Origin: Asterochloris sp. CNOR1
Taxonomy: Eukaryota > Chlorophyta > Trebouxiophyceae > Trebouxiales > Trebouxiaceae
DNA length: 64,000 nucleotides
Assembly (NCBI GenBank): GCA_963969365.1
Contig: OZ017748.1
Location: forward strand, 2,046,001 to 2,110,000
Direction: 5' to 3'
Position 1 is the stretch's first letter, and every line of letters starts with the position of its first letter. The position numbers were made by a program, and so were the translations under genes. This document shows positions 56,680 through 64,000 of this stretch, piece after piece. The notes under the pieces were generated by a model. It was not told the origin of the DNA. It ran no database searches and worked only from the letters and a program-made list of their open reading frames with translations.

Positions 56680-59191
56680 ATGTTCAAAAAACTCTTTGGG
56701 GGCGACAAGGGGGGTGGCGGAGGCACCAGCAGCAGCAGGCCCCCCGCAGCACCCAGGGCCAATGCAACGCAGGGCACTGTCGATGCCATACAGAAATTGG
56801 GAGAGGTGCGCCTCATGCGCTCCTGCAAGCAAGTTCTGCATCAAGCCCCTGGTCTGTGTCTTCTAGCACCCTTGACAGACCTCAGATGATGTGCGCATTG
56901 CCCCTTTGCAAGTCCACTACCTGCCCGCTTGGTGCACTGGGTCGCTCCTCAGGCTTTGCACAGCTTCCTGCCAGCTCTGCCCTGCACTTGCGCAATGTGC
57001 CAGTCTGCCATCACTGCAGGCATATGAGATGATGGAGAAAAAGTACAACCTGCTGGAGAAAAAGATGAATGAGTGCCAGGAGAAGGCACGGGAGTATATG
57101 CAAGCGAAGAACAAGCGAGGTGAATCACGCCTGGCTGCCAGCAGCTGGGCTGTCATCCTGTGAAGCCCTATCCCATAGCTGAGCCCAGTCTTGCTACATG
57201 CTGGACCTTGTCTGGCAGCACGACAGCCTCATGATGTCAAGCTCCACACATGCACCTGCTGATGGCCTCGCCATCTCAGCCTGACCCTTCCATGCCAGCA
57301 CTCCATTGGCTGTCGGCATGCCCCATGCCAGCCTGGCCTGCACCTCCCATGGCTGCAGCAAGCCACTGCACCGCCCTGTTTGCCAGCATGCAGCAGCCCA
57401 GCCTCAACGCTCACCCCACTGCTGCACCTGCGTCCACACCAAACTGCTTCCAGCTTCTCACATCTAAGGGCTGCTGCGCCTGTGCTGATGCGCCCACGCC
57501 GTCCCTGCCTGCAGCCGCCCTGCAGCAGCTGAAACGGAAGAAGATGTTTGAGCAGCAGCAAGTGCAGGTGCAGAACAACATGGACCGCATTGAGGAGCAG
57601 CGGGGCCAGCTGGAGCAGCAGGCCTCCATGGCCACCACGGTGGCAGCACTGCGGACCGGGGCGCAGGCCAACAAGGCCACAATGCAGGTGGGCCAGGGTG
57701 GCTGACGGTATTTCGTGCAGTCTGCATGGCTGTAGGCCTGCCTTGCACAACTGTGGCCACAACTGTGGCAGCCTGCTGGCTGGGGCACCTGCTGACGAGT
57801 GCACCTGCAGGTGGGCTGTAAAGGGTTGCCCAGCACTGCTGGCTGGGAGAGGCTGCTGATGGCTGCCACAAGGGTGACCATCAAGCCTGGCCTCAACAGC
57901 TGCCTGGTGCAGCCTGCCGGGTGCAGCAGTGGCACATAAGCAGACAGAGGTACTGCTGGCCAAAGCAAGCCTGCCACCCCGAGTAAGCATGCCCCAAATC
58001 CTCTGTTTGCAGCCAGATTCTAGCTCATCTGGGTTGTCATGGGCAGTGCTGGCTCGAGAACATTACCCGCAAGTGGTACAAATTGCCTGTCTGCAACAGG
58101 TCTTCCTGCTCAAGCAGCAGACCTTTCATCCCAGGTAGCGCCTGTGCCAGAGCTTGTCTTTGGCAAAGGGCGCTGGCAGAAGGGGCAGCAGAGCCTACAC
58201 AGGCCTGCTAGATCTCTGGCGGGCGGCAGTGACAGGGCATTCAGCCTGGCTGCAGAGCATGGCAGAGAGCTGCAAGGTGTCTCTCCTGCGTGTGTGCCCA
58301 GGGCCACAACAGACCGCCTGCAGATGTGGCCGGGCTTTACTCAGCCGCTTCTGACTCTGCTGCAGGGGTATAACAAAGCTCAAGCACCACAAGCAACACC
58401 TGGGCTTGCAGAGCGTGAACAGGGGCTTCGAAGGGACATCACGGTGCAAGGTTATAAATTGTATTGGTGCTGTCCCCTGCAGGAGGTGCATCGCAGTGAG
58501 TGAGAGTCAAGGCTCACAGCATCAAGGGCATCTATCATATTTCTGATGGTACTGCTGTGCTGACCTCTGCAGGAGATGAAGATCGAGGATGTGGACAAGA
58601 CCATGGATGAGATTAATGAGCAGCGGCAGAACATGCAAGACCTGACAGATGTGTTGTCTCAGCCCATTGGGGCTGGCGTGGACATTGACGAGGATGACCT
58701 GGAGAACGAGCTCAAGGTGGGAATTGCAGCTAGCTGTCTGCCACATTCTGGGTTGGCTGGTGCCTGCCATGCTGCGCTCACCTGAGATGGTCTTTGGCTT
58801 GCTTTGGCCCCTGAAGGGCTCTCGAGGTTGATGAGTGGCACAGTACCTGTGATGCTGTGTCACGCAGCATGGCCTTGATGTAGGACTTGCAGGGGTGGCT
58901 GCCAGTGCAATGTGCTGGGCTCCAGCATGTGGAGGCTGCCACAAAGCAGAAGGGCCTCAACAAGCTGTTCTGCTGCTGCAGGAGATGGAGGAGCAGGACT
59001 TGGACGAGCAGATGCTGGAGCCTGCTCCTGTGCCCTCGCACAGGGTGCCAGCCCGTGCCCAGGCGCAGCCTGCAGCTGCCCAACCTGTTGCGCAGGCGCA
59101 GGCTGTGCCAGTGCGGTCAGCGGCAAAAAAGCCAGCCAAGACACAGGAAGAACTGGAGCTGGAGCAGCTTGAGGCAGAAATGGCAGCATGA
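56680..59191 (+). CDS. SNF7: SNF7/CHMP4 (VPS32), core ESCRT-III subunit
   Basis: Exons 56680-56805, 57020-57119, 57515-57687, 58573-58716, 58982-59191 close in phase to 250 residues. SNF7 polymerises into the filament that cuts membrane necks in multivesicular body formation, cytokinesis and repair. Evidence: start MFKKLFGGDKGGGGG, the basic helical core AKNKRAALQQLKRKKMFEQQ, the central ASMATTVAALRTGAQANKAT, the regulatory helix DVDKTMDEINEQRQNMQDLT, SQPIGAGVDIDEDDLENELK and an acidic C-terminal helix ending LEQLEAEMAA. An Ala/Gln/Pro-rich linker before the last helix is longer than usual. CHMP5/VPS60 is the main alternative, but the core and DEDDLENEL block fit SNF7 better. Confidence 0.9.
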
Positions 59192-59506
59192 CTGCTGCGC
59201 GCTCCGCCCATCATGGCCACTTGCCTGTGCAAGGCTGCATCCCGCACGCAGCTGCACATATTGCAGCTCCGCATATACTCAAAGGCCATCAGGTCCGTGG
59301 CAGCCTGCCTGCTCCATGTATGCTTTGGGCCCTCATGAATTTGACAGAGGATGCCTTGCCTCAATCGTCAGATGGAGTCCACTTCTTTTGCTCTTGAAAG
59401 GCAAGACATATCATAGCAGGAGAGGAGGGGCCAAGGGATGGGGATCAATGAAAGAACTAGCAGGTCCAAAATCATGCCGGCAGCAAAATGGTGCTGAGCC
59501 TGGGTG
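59192..59506. other. Convergent intergenic stretch
   Basis: 315 bases between the stops of SNF7 (+) and CRTISO (-). Presumed 3' untranslated regions; nothing else seen. Confidence 0.5.
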
Positions 59507-62500
59507 TTAAGCGCGATCCCTCACAGCGCTCAGGGCAGCATTGTATGTGTGATCAATCAAGGGCCATGTGGGCTGCTTCCCCTGGTCGCACAGCACCCTG
59601 TGTGCACAGCCAAACCCGGAAAAGACAACAGCGTTCACCCCCTGCCCAGGGAACGTGCTGTCCCCGACGCAATACAGGCCCTCCACAGCCGTCCTGTTGA
59701 AGGGCATGCCCAGCATGCCCAGTGGGCGGCGCGAGGGAATGGGGCCATAGGACCCATCAGCCCTGCCCAGAAACTTGCGATGCGTGCGCGGTGTGCCCAC
59801 TTCCCTGAACACAGTGGCCTCCTGCAGGCCAGGCAGGTGCGCCTCCAGCCGTGCCACTATGGCGTCTGCAGTCTCCTCCTTCTTCCTTTCATAAGCTGCT
59901 GAGTCCAGGCCAGCCCAGTTGTCCACCCAGTCGGGCGTGAAGGCGTGCACGATGTGGGTGCCCTCAGGGCACAGCGAGGGGTCCAGCAGGGAGGGCAGGG
60001 ACACAAACAGTGTGCCCTGGGGGTCCTCCATGCGCGCCCAGTCCTCAACTATGATGTGATGCACTTCTGTGCCCTGCAGGTGGGATTCTTGATCCTGTAA
60101 GTTGCGCAAAGGCTGGAGCAGACTCCCTGGAGGCTGCTTGACTCTGCCTGGGGCTGCAATGACCCATACGTACGCTAAAAATTGCACTGCCTTCCCAGTA
60201 AGAACCTCACACATAGGCACAGACAGGCTCACACAGCTGTGCAGGCAGCTTAGTGGCGCACAGGCACCCCCAGGACAGCTTGTCTGCTTGCACGTCTGTG
60301 CGGGCGCTGCAGAGCAGCAGTTGACAACCCCACACCTGTGTCCCTTCCGTACCCTACGACACCACCGATGTGTGTCAGCCTGCCAAGCAAAAGGGCACCG
60401 CAGCACAGCCCACCTGGGGCAGCACTGCTGCTTGCACGCCCATGTGGATGGACAGGAAGGAGGGCGATTTTTTGTAGCGCTCCCGAAACTTCTGCTCTGA
60501 GCGGGGCATCTTGCCCTCCGACAGCAAGTGCTCAAAGGTGTCCCACCGTGTGGCATTGGATATGATGCTCTGCAGCAGCAAGGCAACCAGCATCAATGAG
60601 CTTGAGGGAGTGACCACGCCGGCAGGGCCAGACCAGCACGCGTCAAGGAACCCGACAGTATTGAGCAAGGGGGACAAGCTCTTGAGCTGCTGGCCTGCAC
60701 AGAGAGACGCATCAGGAGCGGGGCCAGCCTGTGTATATACCAGTTCCAGCTGAAGCCTCTGCCTGTGGAGCAGGCGTCAGGCTCCTAGGGTTGATTGGGT
60801 AACGCCTCCAGGCCCCGTTGCCCACAAGCCTCTGCCAATTGCGCAGGCCACAGGGCTCACCCTCGATGCATCGGTGGCTCAGCCAGACCCACCTTGCCGC
60901 GGTAGACGCGCCCGTCGTTCAGCTGCACTCCCACTGCGCGCTGACTGTCCCCCTGCCCCTCTGTGACGATGCGCTGTGCATTGGCTTTGTACTCGATGCG
61001 CCCGCCGGCAGCCTCAATGCCCTCTGCAGGGCGGCCCACAGGTCAGCCAGCAGCCCATACCCTCTGCAAGGCAGGCGAGCAAGCCAGCAAACAGTCTCTG
61101 CTGTGCTCTTGCCTGTGACGGGCGGCAGCACGACAGGCGACAGGCCTGCTGCAGGACAGGCAAGTCAATGCCCCCTGCAAGGGCCGCGGCAGGTCAGGCA
61201 GCAATGCCATTGCAACAGATCAGGCAACGCCAGTCCTCAACAAGGGCAACGTGGTGCGCACACAGTGACGAGTGAGGGTCCAAGGCAGGCGCCTCGTCCA
61301 TGAGAGCCAGTCTGCCATTACCTGCCAGTAGTTCTGCAATCCTGCCCACGCCGCCTCGCGGGTAATTGATGCCGCCATAGTGCCTGCAGAGGCACTGCGC
61401 GCAGGTTTGACAGATTGATTGGTGCACAGGGTGTCACAGCGTTCTGTTGACCACAGATGCCCTGCAGCAGCAGCCCCTGCTGAGCTGCCTGCCTGCCAGC
61501 TCCCAACAGCAAAAAGTAGCAGGGAGCCACATCCAACCCCGCACAGACACATGAGCGACCCGGGCCTGACCTGTCGCAGAACACCATGCCTGCATTGATC
61601 ATAGGCGTCATGCTGGCAAGCACCGTGCTCCAGCAGAAGCACTCGATGTCGATGAAGCTGAGCAGCTCAGGATCGCGGATGTGGCGCCTTGCCACGTCCC
61701 CCGTGTTGGTGGCCAGGAAGGAGGCCAGGGTCAGACAGGCTAAGGGGTGTTTGCGAAACTCTGCACAGCAGAATGGTGGCCTTGTGCCTGGCAAGCAGGC
61801 TGCATAAAGATATAGAGCAGCATGAACATGCCAAGGACTGCTTCTGGAAGTCCACAGGGGCGCATGACGTCCTTCGATAGGGTCCCCTGCAGTCACAGCA
61901 AGGTCAGGTAGGCCAAAGGCACTTGAGGTTCCTGTGGGACACCCACGAGCACAGCACGGGGACCTGCAGGCACTGGAGGGGAGCAGGCTGTGCACTTGCT
62001 GGGCCAGGCCAGGTCAGCTGAGCCTTACCAGCCATGCTGCAGGCCGTACGGCGGGTGCAGGATGTACCCTTGTGCAGCTGTGGCAGGCCTTCTGTCCAGG
62101 TTCAGGCTGTGACAGCTTGAAGAGCTCTGCTCAGGGCAGTCTGTAAGGGCAGAGCAGCACCTGCTTTGGGACATATCTGCCAGCCATGACGTCAGGAGAG
62201 CGGGTCAGCTTTCTACAACAGGCCAGAGGCCCCAGCAGGACAGCACTTAGCCCACCTCCTAGCAGGTAGCGAGGCTCCTCAAGGCTCTTGAGCTCGAGGC
62301 TGTTCAGGGAGTTGAACACGCGCCAGCACTCATCATAGAACTTGCGAATGCCCTCCTTCTCGTGGGGGAACTTGCTGCTGAGCTCCTCAAGGAACTCCTC
62401 ATAGTCACGCCACACCTTGACCTCCAGGCCCTGCAGAAAAGGCAACAAGCAGCTGTTCTGCCCAGAGAGACAGAGAGGTTTGCAGGCCCCACAAGGCAGC

Positions 62501-63805
62501 TGTGTCACAGACAGCCAGACGGCTGGAGTGTTGTGTGGAGACTGCACCTGCAGTCCCTGTGGGGCCACCAGTCAGCTGTTTGTCTTCCAGCAAGTGCTTA
62601 AAGAAAAAGCCCAGCTGCCACGCCTCGACCTTCAGGCCCCAACAGCAGGGCAAGGATCTTGCCTTTGGAGGCTTGCTTCCTGCAAAGGACCAGCTGGCTG
62701 GCGAGACAGTCGACGATACTGCAAGGTTTGCAAGTCAGCCATCTTGCCAGGCAGCCTGGGTGACCAGCTGGCCTTGGCAGCAGCCTATGGCGACATGCAC
62801 CTCCTGCCTGCGCTGCAAAGACATTGAGTTGCTGGCAGGATGCCTCACAGTGCAGGCCAAGTGCATGCAGCAGGCTGCACAAGCTGGGACTGTGCTCACT
62901 CAAAAACAGCCTGCTCTGCAGAATTCCTAAAGCTGCGATCAGGCCATTTCAGCCTGCTTGCACCTTCTGCTGCAAGATGGCTTTGGAGCACCTGGGGCTG
63001 GCGTGGGCTGTGTGTTGCAGATGTCCCGCAATGCTTCAACCAGTTGTACCTGGGGGTGGGCTGCGCTTTTGGGCAGGTGGTAGTGGATCTGGGTGGGGTC
63101 TGGGATGGTCTCCAGGCGCTTGCCCACGGCTGCCAGGGCACGCGTGATGAGGTTGGTGGTGCCAGCGTCCCCCATGCCAAACATCATGGAGGACCCCACA
63201 TCGAAGTGATACCCCTCACGCTCATACCAACCAGCGCTGCCGCCCGGGATTATGTACCTGCAGTGCGGAAGGCTCCAGGTGAGGCCACCGTGTGGCAGCC
63301 CTCTGCACAAACATTTCTAGGTGATGCAGCTGTGCTCACAACATCTCATGGGCTGGAGCTCAGAGCTGTACTGCATATCAGGTAACTACTTGACAGCAGC
63401 GGCACAGGCCATGGAAGGAAATGTACAGCTTGTTGATCCAGGACCAGCATCCTAAAGGACAGGCACTCACTTCTCAAGCACCAACACCTTTGCCCCCTTG
63501 GCAGCCATCTGGCTGGCAGTGGTCAGGCCTCCCATGCCAGCTCCAATGATAACAGCATCATACTCCTCATCAGTGGGAGCTTGGGAATGCTCATGATGTG
63601 TAGCAGCAGTGGCTGTGTCCCCTTCCAAGGCTTGTCTTGCGCCTGCTGACTTGAAGGGGGCAGAGACGGCAGAACAATGCACTGTCCTGAACAAGTTGCG
63701 TCTGGCCATTTGAGCACACCTCCTGGAGGGTGCTAACATATGCTGCAGGTGCACGTCTGCCTGCCTGCTTGCTTCAGCCATAGGGCTGCTGCTTAATGAC
63801 TGCAT
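59507..63805 (-). CDS. CRTISO: Carotenoid isomerase CRTISO
   Basis: Exons 63805-63471, 63257-63050, 62430-62256, 61760-61571, 61383-61322, 61023-60893, 60569-60414, 60073-59507 close in phase to 607 residues. CRTISO converts poly-cis lycopene (prolycopene) to all-trans lycopene in plastids. About 87 N-terminal residues are Ser/Ala/Arg-rich, as a transit peptide plus linker. Then come the FAD Rossmann motif [125 protein letters not shown], and the terminal [20 protein letters not shown] then [13 protein letters not shown]. It is colinear with plant CRTISO. Exon 6 has a decayed acceptor copy in its upstream intron. Confidence 0.95.
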
Positions 63806-64000
63806 TGCAGCCCTGAAAGCAACACCAATTCTAGTCCTCAAGGGGACACCGAGCAAATGTAGATCAGCTCTGGTCACCCTATCTGACCAAACTTAAACTA
63901 TAGCATACTATTATTGCTGCAACGCTCTAAAGGAGCACCTCTCAAGGAGCAGCCGCCACCTTAGGCCGCAGGTAGTGCTGCAGCTTTCATTGACAGACAA
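63806..64000. promoter_or_regulatory. 5' flank of CRTISO (partial)
   Basis: The 195 bases upstream of the chosen CRTISO start, running to the window edge. The frame is open upstream to about 63877 without an ATG. No element identified. Confidence 0.35.

Noticed and set aside
1-64000. Transposable elements or viral fossils
   Set aside because: I looked for reverse transcriptase, integrase, transposase and capsid-like motifs and for long terminal repeats, and saw none.

Overview
The window is nuclear DNA of an intron-rich green alga. The evidence is plant- and alga-type gene content (a plant-type carotenoid isomerase, a plant RLF-like cytochrome b5 protein, a plant-type TMEM214 protein), dense short exons with GT-AG plus some GC-AG introns, acceptors very often ending in CTGCAG, and tight gene packing. 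A trebouxiophyte-like chlorophyte fits best, but this is inferred from style and not shown by a marker gene. There is no operon structure. I see no rRNA, tRNA, CRISPR array or recognisable transposable element.

Layout: TOM40 (+, 5' end unresolved); TMEM214-like (-); a TPR-methyltransferase fusion (+); a CrtI-type carotenoid desaturase (-); TVP23 (+); a Ser/Thr kinase with a DLG motif (-); ICMT (+); a Fra a 1-associated-like protein (-); an unrecognised Q/P-rich protein (+); a kelch protein (+); a coiled-coil protein (+); a C5orf34-like protein (-); TspO (-); presequence protease PreP (+); holocytochrome c synthase (-); taxilin (+); eIF3e (-); RLF-like cytochrome b5 protein (+); TIM8 (-); SNF7/CHMP4 (+); carotenoid isomerase CRTISO (-). 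Most models were rebuilt exon by exon. Reading phase closes across every junction in 16 of them, and unresolved joins are stated.

Functionally, five genes serve mitochondrial biogenesis or the mitochondrial envelope (TOM40, TIM8, PreP, HCCS, TspO). Two belong to the CrtI/CRTISO carotenoid superfamily. Several act in membrane traffic or the endomembrane system (TVP23, SNF7, taxilin, ICMT, TMEM214). Neighbours alternate strands, giving many short divergent promoters and convergent 3' ends, with no sign of co-transcription.

The most unusual signal is structural. In at least six genes, introns hold decayed tandem copies of the adjacent exon-intron junction, with the exon edge, the splice site and the first intron bases repeated one to three times at roughly 40-180 bp spacing. 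One such copy, in PreP, keeps an in-frame acceptor that would add 30 residues. The window also has at least seven GC-AG introns that reading phase requires, out of roughly 120 introns.
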